NCBI RefSeq assembly: GCF_000741535.1
Contig: NZ_JGYQ01000007.1
Location: 186,001-250,000, forward strand
DNA from: Bifidobacterium boum
GTDB taxonomy: Bacteria > Actinomycetota > Actinomycetes > Actinomycetales > Bifidobacteriaceae
Reading direction: 5' to 3'
Length of the DNA: 64,000 bases
The translations under genes and the position numbers were made by a program. How positions within the stretch are numbered: position 1 is the stretch's first letter; each line of letters begins with the position of its first letter. The notes beneath the pieces are model-generated. The model did not search any database. It was not told where the DNA came from and was given only the letters and a program-made list of their open reading frames with translations. This document shows, piece after piece, positions 1 to 7,260 of this stretch.

Positions 1-131
1 GCGACCGCGATAAGCGCGATGACGATGACGGCGATGACGATATTGCGGCCGGTGTGGTTGACGCGGACCGGCTCCTGCGGATCGGACAGCGGCGCTGTCG
101 GCTGGTTGTGCTCGGAAGACGCTTGTGCCAT
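1..131 (-). CDS. Membrane protein, N-terminal fragment (runs off the window)
   Basis: Only the first 43 or so residues are inside the window. The start codon is the ATG at 131, preceded by a purine-rich GAGAGGAAAC ribosome binding site. The N-terminus is polar (about 28 residues rich in Ser, Pro and Glu). It is followed by a strongly hydrophobic run of Ile, Val and Ala that looks like the start of a transmembrane helix with a cytoplasmic tail. The family cannot be recognised from so little sequence. The gene is divergent from the HAD phosphatase at 435. Confidence 0.6.
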   Translation of the reverse strand, partial: MAQASSEHNQPTAPLSDPQEPVRVNHTGRNIVIAVIVIALIAV

Positions 132-434
132 GGTTGTTTCCTCTCTCTTGTGCGATGCGGTGCACCGCGATTCATGCGCCGCCGGATTCTTTCGGCTTGC
201 TGTATCCAACACCATAGCCGCCGTTTGGCGCTGTTCAGCCGGTTTTATGCGAATTGCCTTATTCATGTTCGTTATAGCGTGCGACGAAACCGCAAGGATT
301 CAAGGTTTTTCTTGGTGTGCGACCAGACGCTTCCTGAACAGCGAAGCAGCGCTCTCCCCCGTTTCGGGTGTCCCATGCGCGGGCGGGTGGCACGCGTACA
401 CTGGTGGCGTACAGTGACAAGGAGCGACACCGAC
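132..434. other. Divergent intergenic region
   Basis: This stretch of about 300 bases separates the leftward membrane-protein gene from the rightward HAD gene and should carry both promoters. TACACT and TACAGT hexamers around 397-414 could be -10 elements for the HAD gene. No convincing -35 or repeat was seen, and no gene in it could be supported. Confidence 0.3.
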
Positions 435-1259
435 ATGACTTTCCAACTATCCTCCGAGGCGGCGGCGCGTATGAAAGCCGCATTCTTCGACATCGACGGC
501 ACGCTGACCAGTTTCGTCACGCATATCGTGCCACAGTCGACCATCGACGCGTTGCATGCGCTTCAGCATCGCGGCATCCGCGTGTTCATCTGCTCTGGGC
601 GTGCCCCTTCGCATATGCAGGTCGTGCTGGATACGATCCCGGTGCATTTCGACGGCATCGTCGCGCTCAACGGCCAGTATTGCTTCGATGACTCAGGATA
701 TCACGAGAGCGAGTCGCTCGACCCGGACGATATCCGCACCATCGTGTCCTGGCTGGACGCCCATCCGGACGTCGTGGCGAATTTCTGCGAGCGTGACTAC
801 GTGTATTTCAACCAGATCACCGACACGATGCGCGACACGTGGCGGCAGCTGGGAAAAACCGCGCCCAAGGTGTTCGTCGACGACCCGCATGTGCGCATCC
901 CGCAACATGTGACCTACCAGATCAGCCCGTATATCACTCCTGAGGCCGAGCGCGAACTGACGGCGTTATGCCGGCACACCACGGGGGTCCGCTGGCACCC
1001 CTCGTTCACGGATCTGATTCCCGCGGACGGCGGCAAACCACGCGGCATCCAACGCTTCTGCGACCATTACGGCTTCACCCGTGAGCAGACGATCGCGTTC
1101 GGCGACGGCGGCAACGATGCGACGATGCTCGCCTATGCGGGACTCGGCGTGGCGATGGGCAATGCGACCGATGATGCCAAGCAGGCGGCGGATTATGTGA
1201 CCGACGACGTGGATCATGACGGCATTCTGCACGCCTTGCAGCATTTCGGCATCCTGTGA
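435..1259 (+). CDS. Cof-type HAD-IIB family phosphatase
   Basis: This is a 274-residue hydrolase of the haloacid dehalogenase superfamily, Cof subclass. These enzymes dephosphorylate small phosphometabolites such as sugar phosphates in the cytoplasm. Motif I (DIDGTL, with the nucleophilic Asp) lies near residue 17. The motif II serine is in the ICSGR segment. A C2-type cap occupies the middle, and the motif IV acidic cluster is GDGGND near residue 230. The start is the ATG at 435 because AAGGAG precedes it at 419-424; an ATG at 471 would also keep the fold. The length is normal for the family. The substrate cannot be told from sequence. The stop is followed by an imperfect hairpin and then the left end of the accessory island. 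Confidence 0.88.
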   Translation: MTFQLSSEAAARMKAAFFDIDGTLTSFVTHIVPQSTIDALHALQHRGIRVFICSGRAPSHMQVVLDTIPVHFDGIVALNGQYCFDDSGYHESESLDPDDIRTIVSWLDAHPDVVANFCERDYVYFNQITDTMRDTWRQLGKTAPKVFVDDPHVRIPQHVTYQISPYITPEAERELTALCRHTTGVRWHPSFTDLIPADGGKPRGIQRFCDHYGFTREQTIAFGDGGNDATMLAYAGLGVAMGNATDDAKQAADYVTDDVDHDGILHALQHFGIL

Positions 1260-1276
1260 CGGCAAGCGCCGACCTC

Positions 1277-1324
1277 CCATAGCGTGAGGAACATCACGGG
1301 TCTCCCCCGTTCCCTCGCTATGAG
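1277..1324. terminator. Imperfect hairpin after the HAD gene
   Basis: CATAGCGTGAGGAAC and, about 15 bases on, GTTCCCTCGCTATG form an imperfect inverted repeat downstream of the HAD stop. It could end HAD transcription. The right arm is also part of the 49-bp repeat that marks the island end, so the structure straddles the insertion boundary. There is no T-run. Confidence 0.35.
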
Positions 1325-1354
1325 ACGATGGAGACATGGCCACAGTTATCATGC
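1306..1354 (+). repeat. Left copy of 49-bp direct repeat flanking the island (truncated cyclophilin start)
   Basis: Forty-five of 49 bases match 6239-6287, which covers the upstream region and first codons of the cyclophilin gene. The copy contains ATG at 1336 and would encode Met-Ala-Thr-Val-Ile-Met before the similarity ends and the frame runs into unrelated sequence and a stop. It is therefore a truncated, slightly diverged duplicate of the ppi 5' end. Confidence 0.85.
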
Positions 1355-2535
1355 GCACCTCTGACGATAATCGCATGTGGTCGTTTTCGGCGTTATTCAA
1401 GGTTTTCAATTTTAGGGAAACCTGCTGATCAGCCTCGTTTTCCACGAGGCATCTACAGGCACCCGAAAATAATCCGGGAACACCGTCAACTGCGACTCCA
1501 GACGTTTGTCGACTCCCGGAGCGATGGCGGATATGGTGCACGTCATGCATTTTCACCGCTGGTTGCAAAACTTGATTTTTCGGTTCTTCCGGCAATCCAT
1601 GTCTTTGTAGCTCTGCCATTGATCTGTGAATTTTGAGCATTCCGGCTTGAGTTTGAGATTGAATGCGCACAGCGAAAACCTTGGGTGTTGGACGAGGATA
1701 AGTTCGATTCCGTCCGGATCTGTCTTTCGTTGCACAATCCGAGGCCGTACGCCATGAGAACGGTGTCCGCATGCTGGCATCATACAGTGTCCGAATTCTT
1801 GGGAAGGAGGAACCAGAGGTCTTCTGCCGTCTATGCGTACCCGCCCCTGTTCATTGCGGATGTCACAATAACGACGGCGTCGATCTCGTTAGCGAATGAT
1901 GCTAGTTTTCCCAGCGCCATGCCTCATTCGCAGCCTGAATTGTCGACGATGGCGTCGATGCAATGCAGAGCTATGAGTTCCAGGCCGACGGTTCTTTTCA
2001 GCCTGCGGCAGTCATCCATAACGGATACCAGAGTAATCGTTCTGAATTGACATACAACGGCATATGACCGCAAAAGCAGGCAGAATGATCCCCTTTCACC
2101 CTTATCGAGACTGTCAGAGACAGGGTTTCATCGGCACGTTGGCCTCCGCCGACATGAGGCACACTTCGATTTCGTAGCCGGAATAATCGAGGACAGAAGT
2201 TGGCGGATGGCAAACCACTCACGCCTGCGTAGTGCACGATGTCCTGTTGCAGGCTCTCGAATCAGCCAATGCCCAACCAGAGATGACCGCGAAGATTTTC
2301 GGGCGAAACCATTGGTGCGTTTATCGTATTCCTTGAATCCGCTGGGCGTGCAGTTTCCGTCTGCTGGATCGATGTGCAGCTTGGCTCGCCAGCCCCATGA
2401 CCCGCAGCATCGCTGGATATATCGGTTCAGGGCCCCATTGGCCTTCCCCACCATGTACGTCAGCCGATGCATTGCCGCCCCTGTGCCGAGTGACAGTGTG
2501 GTTCATTTCGATTTCTTTCTATGATACGATGTTAC
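1355..2535. other. Gene-poor, decayed region of the island
   Basis: This is about 1.2 kb without a credible intact gene. Base composition drifts between GC-rich and AT-rich. Short open frames on both strands lack ribosome binding sites and are broken by stops. The minus strand between about 2470 and 1550 has the longest runs of plausible amino-acid composition, interrupted several times, which is what a decayed mobile-element or accessory gene would look like. No family could be identified. It is best treated as degraded insertion sequence. Confidence 0.45.
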
Positions 2536-2593
2536 AAGCATACATGCTTTTGTGGTATCTTATATGCAAGATGCTTTGATACAAAGAAGGAGG
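2536..2593 (+). promoter_or_regulatory. AT-rich promoter/leader of the island operon with two short palindromes
   Basis: This AT-rich leader precedes the three-gene island operon. AAGCAT and ATGCTT form a palindrome at 2536-2549. CTTTG-ATA-CAAAG forms another at 2574-2586. TATCTT and TTATAT hexamers between them are possible -10 elements. The strong ribosome binding site AAGGAGG is at 2587-2593, seven bases before the ATG at 2601. The palindromes could bind a repressor, but no regulator is encoded next to them. Confidence 0.4.
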
Positions 2594-2600
2594 ACTGGCG

Positions 2601-3329
2601 ATGGTGACGTTATTTCTCTGTTGCAGGCATCTGGTAATTGACCCATGCAATCGCACACCCAGTCATCTTCCGCAGCCCGACAGGTGGCTGGATAGCCAGA
2701 ACGATAAGTTGACTCAAATTGTATGTGACTGGCTGTCTGATCTGGCTTGGGACGGATGGCGCGTGGATGCCGGTGCCAGCCCGTTCGACTCCACCGCATT
2801 TGACGTACGGGACCTGCTGGAACTACGTCCGGAGCGTGAGAAACGTGACGGCCGGGGGTTTCGGGTCTCATGGTTTTCCGTTGAGCGCACCGATTCCGGA
2901 AAAACGCGAGTGTTTGACGAAGATGACGAGGTCGATGCCGACTTCTTCGAATGCGAGGCGTATCAGAGGATTTGGGATGCCGTCGATCTATTATGGCTGA
3001 TTTTCGATAACGGAGAGAAAAATGACGATTCCAACAATCGTTGCGACTCTCTTTGCCACCGGTCGGAATCCTCCCATGAAAATCCATTACCTCCTGACTT
3101 GGCGATTCGTCTCCTAACCGCCAAACGATCCTTGCTATGGCTGAGGGAATCACTGGGAGCCTTCCCCGGATACCGGTTGACGCTGTTCGGAGATGACGGC
3201 TTCACCATAGACGACACATGGTTCAAGACCATGGAATTAGGATGTGAGCGACTCAATGAACGCGTGCACTCCTATGCGACGCAGCCGCCATGCGCGAATC
3301 CCCAGGACGACGGCTTCGATCGAGAATAA
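2601..3329 (+). CDS. Hypothetical protein, first gene of the island operon
   Basis: This 242-residue protein belongs to no family I recognise. The start at 2601 is well supported by AAGGAGG seven bases upstream. The sequence is acidic and rich in Trp and Asp, with a cluster of acidic residues around residues 105-115. Two stretches (about 120-133 and 170-190) look like amphipathic helices. There is no signal peptide or membrane segment, so it is probably cytoplasmic. It lies 47 bases upstream of the FtsZ-domain gene on the same strand and is likely co-transcribed with it and with the PD-(D/E)XK gene. Its job may be linked to theirs as sensor, adaptor or toxin, but nothing in the sequence decides which. 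Confidence 0.75.
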   Translation: MVTLFLCCRHLVIDPCNRTPSHLPQPDRWLDSQNDKLTQIVCDWLSDLAWDGWRVDAGASPFDSTAFDVRDLLELRPEREKRDGRGFRVSWFSVERTDSGKTRVFDEDDEVDADFFECEAYQRIWDAVDLLWLIFDNGEKNDDSNNRCDSLCHRSESSHENPLPPDLAIRLLTAKRSLLWLRESLGAFPGYRLTLFGDDGFTIDDTWFKTMELGCERLNERVHSYATQPPCANPQDDGFDRE

Positions 3330-3376
3330 CTTCACCCTCTACATACTGAAAATAGACAAAACAGAAAGGACCAGCA

Positions 3377-3925
3377 ATGCTTACCTCTGACATCGATGTC
3401 GACCGCTCAATCGTCGCGTTTCGCAATGAGGATGGCAAGACGGAGCTGACCATTTTCACGACTCCTCTTTCTACCGTCGAGGCAACTCCGGCCGCCCATC
3501 TCATCCCGCCTCCCGGCACCAAGGCCGAAACCGCGCTGAAACAGACCGCGGAGATCATCACATCGCTTACCAACACAAACAGCTACATTCACATTGATTT
3601 CCCGGACGTCATTTCCATCTGCGCGTCCGCGGCCATACGCATCATACGGTTCAATGCCGGAGATGATCCGGGCAAGGCGTTTTCAGACCAGCTCGCAGCG
3701 CAAGGCATCGAGCCATCATGCTGCGACGGAGCGCTGATCAGCATTGAGGCTCCCGCCAATATTGGTCTGGCTGAAGTCACCTCATTGGTCACAATCGTGC
3801 GGGAAGCGATCCAAGACGATGCCTCTATCATCTGGGGTCTGTCACTGGACTCGCAACAAAAAGACACAGAAATCACCGTCATCCTCGCAAAGCCCGAAGG
3901 AGAGACGGCGGCGCACGAAAACTGA
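3377..3925 (+). CDS. Stand-alone FtsZ C-terminal-domain-like protein lacking the GTPase domain
   Basis: This 182-residue protein starts at 3377 behind AGAAAGGA. Residues 51-172 align by eye with FtsZ from helix H7 to the end of the C-terminal domain. ALKQTAEIITSL resembles H7, and IHIDFPD (71-77) resembles the T7 synergy loop, whose usual form is N-V-D-F-A-D. Asp74 and Asp77 are kept but the Asn is His. Residues 118-125 (GALISIEA), 131-143 (Glu-Val then IVREA) and 147-170 (DASIIWG then a terminal ITVI strand) match the FtsZ beta-sheet and helix pattern. The GTP-binding domain and its GGGTGTG signature are absent; the first 50 residues are too short to hold it. FtsZ's two domains are known to fold independently. 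The inference is that this protein docks on the nucleotide face of FtsZ and caps or poisons filaments. It lies in a likely operon with a PD-(D/E)XK nuclease. Confidence 0.7.
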   Translation: MLTSDIDVDRSIVAFRNEDGKTELTIFTTPLSTVEATPAAHLIPPPGTKAETALKQTAEIITSLTNTNSYIHIDFPDVISICASAAIRIIRFNAGDDPGKAFSDQLAAQGIEPSCCDGALISIEAPANIGLAEVTSLVTIVREAIQDDASIIWGLSLDSQQKDTEITVILAKPEGETAAHEN

Positions 3926-3975
3926 ACCGTCAGATGAATTGTCCATTATTGTCTATTAGAAAAGGGGCTATATCA

Positions 3976-5184
3976 ATGATCAATGAGATGAATGGAATAG
4001 ACGAGTCGGGTACATGGCATGATGCCATAGCAGGATTCACGGAAGTGCCCGCTTCTTCCGCAGAGGCAACGCATCCGAACATCTTTCGTATAGCTGGTTT
4101 CCCCCGACGTGAGACGGTCAGCAGCAATGTCCTTGCCTATTTTTTCGACCCTGCTGAAAACCATGGCCTTAAGGATATGATGATCAAGGCTTTGCTGCGT
4201 ACAATTCACAAGGAAGACATGGATGTCAGCGATGTCAGTGTGTCCACAGAAGTGTCTACAGACAAGAATAATCGCATAGACATTCTCTTGGACTTGCCGG
4301 AGCTCAGCATCGTCATCGAAAATAAAGTGGACTCCGGTCTCTATAACGATTTGGCTGACTATCATTGTTGGGCGAAGGAACATTCCGGTAATGAGGCTAT
4401 TGTCGTGGTCCTTCACCCATTCCCATTCGACAACTTTGCTCTTGCAGATCATCCGTCCGCGCAAGGTCTTGTAGTTGAACATGATCTTTTCGACGTCCTT
4501 TACGATGATCTTTTCCGAAATGCGCTCGGAATGTTGGGAGAGTATTCACTTGACGCGAATCCTCGCGCCGTCGATCTTCTTCAACAATTTATTGATAATT
4601 ATTCCCCGGAACGAAAGCAGAAGAAAATGGATAACACGTCCACCGATATCACACAATTCGTCTCTCAAGCCAATGGCATTGAGCAGCAACTTGTCAACGT
4701 TCGCAAATCATTCGAAAAGTACACGGAAGCAGTCCACAGCAAGCTGCATACAGTTCATGAGGACCTTATTTCACAGTGGACAGAGGAAAGTCCTGTAAAT
4801 GGAAAGAGCGTAACACTTGCGGACAACTGGGAATGGCCAACGCCAAAACGACACAAGCCGTTCGACAACCTGTATTATGCCCAATCGTTTAAGCTGGAAA
4901 ATCCGGGAAGCGGTGATATGGGCCGCGTCATCACTTGCGAGTTCTTCTTCAACATTGAATTTAATGACGGATATGTATCTTCCGATCCAGAATATGGGTC
5001 TTTCAATACAATTTGGTATAAAGCGTATTGGGGCGGACACGGCACGAAGCAAAAGCCCAAAGTTCGAATCACCAAGCCATATAATCAAATACTCGATGCA
5101 AAACTAGAGGATTCCAATGAGGACATCAAGAACGCCGTGGAGGCGGCAGTTGAGAGAACTCTAAAAACCTGTTGGAATATCTAG
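3976..5184 (+). CDS. PD-(D/E)XK nuclease superfamily protein (PDDEXK_4-like)
   Basis: This is a 402-residue predicted nuclease. The N-terminal half carries the layout of PDDEXK_4-type proteins. ETVSSNVLAYFFDP (47-60) is followed by the core NRIDILL with Asp102 and then IVIENK with Glu115 and Lys117, which gives the catalytic D-x12-E-x-K. The C-terminal half (about residues 215-400) is helical and then beta-rich, of unknown role. I chose the ATG at 3976 over an ATG at 3934 because AAAAGGGG sits eight or nine bases upstream. Codon and base use is visibly AT-richer than the surrounding chromosome, which supports recent transfer. Such proteins are frequent in defence and mobile loci. The gene follows the FtsZ-domain gene by 50 bases and ends before a strong hairpin at 5213-5250. 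Confidence 0.82.
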   Translation: MINEMNGIDESGTWHDAIAGFTEVPASSAEATHPNIFRIAGFPRRETVSSNVLAYFFDPAENHGLKDMMIKALLRTIHKEDMDVSDVSVSTEVSTDKNNRIDILLDLPELSIVIENKVDSGLYNDLADYHCWAKEHSGNEAIVVVLHPFPFDNFALADHPSAQGLVVEHDLFDVLYDDLFRNALGMLGEYSLDANPRAVDLLQQFIDNYSPERKQKKMDNTSTDITQFVSQANGIEQQLVNVRKSFEKYTEAVHSKLHTVHEDLISQWTEESPVNGKSVTLADNWEWPTPKRHKPFDNLYYAQSFKLENPGSGDMGRVITCEFFFNIEFNDGYVSSDPEYGSFNTIWYKAYWGGHGTKQKPKVRITKPYNQILDAKLEDSNEDIKNAVEAAVERTLKTCWNI

Positions 5185-5212
5185 CATCAGAATCCAGCTC
5201 ATTAAGGCACGG

Positions 5213-5250
5213 GAGGCGCGGCATCCTTGCGCTTGAGGATGCCGCGCCTC
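5213..5250 (+). terminator. Hairpin terminator of the island operon
   Basis: There is a perfect 14-bp stem (5213-5226 with 5237-5250, arm GAGGCGCGGCATCC) and a 10-base loop, 29 bases after the PD-(D/E)XK stop codon. There is no long T-run, but stem strength and position fit a transcription terminator. Confidence 0.7.
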
Positions 5251-5360
5251 ACGTTGATTGCACAGATACATTGGATACGCGAGGTAAGCGATTTGACATA
5301 TCCCGGTCCGGCTCGGATTTCCACACGACGAGCATGACGGCATCAGAGAATTGTTGCTCT

Positions 5361-5398
5361 GTGATTCTGCCATCTTCTTTCCAAGATGGCAGAATCAC
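5361..5398 (+). promoter_or_regulatory. Perfect 16-bp palindrome upstream of a small gene
   Basis: The arms GTGATTCTGCCATCTT (5361-5376) and its exact complement (5383-5398) are separated by six bases. The palindrome ends 20 bases before the ATG at 5419 and just upstream of a TAAGAT hexamer that could be a -10. It could be an operator overlapping the -35 region or a terminator closing the preceding unit. Its position favours the operator. Confidence 0.5.
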
Positions 5399-5418
5399 AA
5401 GGTTGTAAGATATAAGGC

Positions 5419-5844
5419 ATGACTGAAATTGTGACGATGAAACTTGGCCCCCGCAGGAAACTTGGCTGGGCCGAGGACCTGCCAGAGGGTGGCACTCGGC
5501 ATCTGGTGGGATGGGATCCCAAGATGGAAGGCGACTTCGAGGAAATCTGGCGCTCCGGCAACAGCTGGTGGCGGCTCGAACCCGGCCGTGCGGTCCGCTG
5601 TGATCTAGGCATCATCCTGACCCCCGATAACGTGGTGGCGTGCGTCGCCAAGATCAACGGCATCATCAAGCGCGATGATATGCGCATGGGCTTTATCGGC
5701 AAGCCGATTCACGGCGAGTACGACAATTGGATCGGCAAAATCCTCGAACGCAACGACTCCAAGAACCCCATCGCCTACTTTGACGAGCGTGCCATCCTTC
5801 CCCCCAGCAAAGTCACTAAAGACACTGAAAAGCTTAATCGCTAA
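5419..5844 (+). CDS. Hypothetical small protein, possibly PUA-like
   Basis: This is a 141-residue basic cytoplasmic protein with no signal peptide or membrane helix. The order of features is a Trp-rich middle (SGNSWWRLEP at 49-58), a beta-rich core (GIILTPDNVVACVAKI), then F-I-G-K, W-I-G-K and a closing N-P-I-A-Y-F. This order recalls small PUA/EVE-like proteins that often sit beside restriction and accessory genes. I cannot prove the match, so the function stays open. There is no usable ribosome binding site. A TAAGAT hexamer ends about eight bases before the ATG, so translation may be leaderless. A perfect palindrome lies directly upstream and may be its operator. It is inside the island, transcribed like the nuclease operon but separated from it by a terminator. 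Confidence 0.6.
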   Translation: MTEIVTMKLGPRRKLGWAEDLPEGGTRHLVGWDPKMEGDFEEIWRSGNSWWRLEPGRAVRCDLGIILTPDNVVACVAKINGIIKRDDMRMGFIGKPIHGEYDNWIGKILERNDSKNPIAYFDERAILPPSKVTKDTEKLNR

Positions 5845-6238
5845 TTTCCGTATTTTACCTCAGCGACATGTAAAACGGGCTGATGCTCACCCATATAGTA
5901 AGACTGTCTTACGTCGCACCAGCTCGGTCTTATATGCGCCGTCGACGGATTCGACCATGGCGTTGTCGTACGAGTCGCCGACCGTGCCGTCGAACCGCAT
6001 CAGCGAAATCGAACGCGGAGCACGAAACCTGCCCGAACTCAAACAACGGGCCCAAACGCTTGACAATGTATAGGGGCATCAGCATACAGAGCAGGAGCCA
6101 CTCATGGTTGTCGCTGCCGGTGCGCTGATCATAGTGAGCCAATTCGTATGACGTTCCACGTTGTAGCTCGGGCCCCGGCTATCGACCGCAGCCAGTCCAC
6201 GGGCCCTCTGTGTCATTCCCCGCAATCAAACAGCAACA
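5845..6238. other. Gene-free right end of the island
   Basis: About 390 bases separate the small hypothetical gene from the right copy of the direct repeat. The only recognisable content is the IS3-family transposase fragment listed separately (about 5895-6000). The remainder shows no intact gene, ribosome binding site or hairpin that I could support. Confidence 0.5.
5895..6000 (-). pseudogene. Remnant of an IS3-family transposase (orfB integrase core)
   Basis: On the minus strand this segment encodes the hallmark GDSYDNAMVES followed by VDGAYKTELV, which is characteristic of the DDE integrase core of IS3-family transposases (region around the last catalytic residues). Similarity is lost on both sides and there is no start codon or complete frame, so it is a fragment of about 35 codons. 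It marks past insertion-sequence activity at the right end of the island. Confidence 0.8.
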
Positions 6239-6287
6239 CCCGTCCCCTCGCTATGAGACGATGGAGGTATGACCACAGTTATCATGC
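6239..6287 (+). repeat. Right copy of 49-bp direct repeat (intact cyclophilin start)
   Basis: It matches 1306-1354 at 45 of 49 positions. This copy leads into the intact cyclophilin gene. The left copy is truncated, so this one is the functional gene start and the other marks the far edge of the inserted DNA. Confidence 0.85.
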
Positions 6288-6808
6288 ATACCACCGAGGG
6301 CGATATCACCCTCAATCTTTTCGACGACCAGACTCCGAACACCGTGGCGAACTTCCTCGGTCTCGCCACCGGCGAGCAGGCGTGGCGCGACCCCTTCACC
6401 GGCGAGGAGAAGCATGACCCGTTCTACGACGGGCTGACCTTCCACCGCATCATCAAGGATTTCATGATCCAGGGCGGCTGCCCGATCGGCAACGGCACCG
6501 GCGGCCCGGGCTACGAGTTCGATGATGAGATCGTTCCCAATCTGGTCTTCGACCGCCCGTATCTGCTGGCCATGGCGAACGCCGGTCTGCGTCGCGGCCG
6601 CGACGGCCAGCCGCACGGCACCAACGGTTCGCAGTTCTTCATCACCACGGTCCCGACGCCGTGGCTCAACGGGCATCACACCATTTTCGGCGAGGTCGCC
6701 GATGACGCGTCCAAGGCGGTCGTCGACAAGCTCGACGCCGTGGCAACGGACCGTTCGGACGCCCCGCTGGAGCCGGTCGGCATCACGTCGGTGGAAGTCG
6801 TGAAGTAA
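6269..6808 (+). CDS. Peptidyl-prolyl cis-trans isomerase, cyclophilin type
   Basis: This is a 179-residue cytoplasmic cyclophilin (no signal peptide) that catalyses cis-trans isomerisation of Xaa-Pro bonds during folding. Family hallmarks are present: [13 protein letters not shown] with the catalytic Arg, the NGSQFFIT segment, and the [11 protein letters not shown] block. The ATG at 6269 gives the usual N-terminus. However, GGAGG lies only one base before it, which is closer than normal, and a TATGAG hexamer ends about 11 bases upstream, so a leaderless message is possible. ATG 6284 is the alternative start. The whole start region is duplicated at the left end of the island. A strong hairpin terminator follows. 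Confidence 0.93.
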   Translation: MTTVIMHTTEGDITLNLFDDQTPNTVANFLGLATGEQAWRDPFTGEEKHDPFYDGLTFHRIIKDFMIQGGCPIGNGTGGPGYEFDDEIVPNLVFDRPYLLAMANAGLRRGRDGQPHGTNGSQFFITTVPTPWLNGHHTIFGEVADDASKAVVDKLDAVATDRSDAPLEPVGITSVEVVK

Positions 6809-6862
6809 ACCTAATCGTTCGCTCGCGTATCAACGCACACCAACGCGTGTGACGTGCAACCA

Positions 6863-6896
6863 GTGAAGCCCCCGCCACAATCGGCGGGGGCTTCAC
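6863..6896 (+). terminator. Terminator of the cyclophilin gene
   Basis: There is a perfect 14-bp GC-rich stem (GTGAAGCCCCCGCC, 6863-6876 with 6883-6896) and a six-base loop, 54 bases after the stop codon. The symmetric stem could work in both directions. Confidence 0.8.
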
Positions 6897-7260
6897 TGTC
6901 TTCATGTCTTGCCATGGTGTCATTCTGCACGGGCATGCCGTTCACACAGCATCTTCGTGTCATGCGCGGTGACGTCATCGGATGCATGCAGGCTTGAGTG
7001 TTCTTCGGGCTGCGCTGCGCCTGACACGGGGCATCGTTGTCATGAAGGTTCTCCCTCCCCTCATATGCATTGCACCGGCACCTCTGCACCGCAATCGTGC
7101 GGAGAGCACCCATGCATCCCTGATGAGGCTCACAGTACATCATCAGCGATGGAATGTGAGGAAAATCATAGGGCGCGTCGTTTCGGCGCGTCGTTCCAGT
7201 ATGGCGTGTCTACACGCCAGAAACGCTGTAAGCGGCCGCATATGCCGTGCCGCCGCCGAA
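6897..7260. other. Intergenic region between converging ppi and rel
   Basis: About 360 bases with no supported gene. Open frames here lack ribosome binding sites and run into the antisense of rel. No tRNA-like fold or repeat was seen. Confidence 0.5.

Noticed and set aside
966..1772. 268-codon minus-strand frame crossing the HAD gene end and the island edge
   Set aside because: It runs through the antisense of the HAD gene, across the repeat junction, and has no ribosome binding site.
3934..3975. Longer N-terminus for the PD-(D/E)XK protein
   Set aside because: The ATG at 3934 has no ribosome binding site, while AAAAGGGG fits the ATG at 3976.
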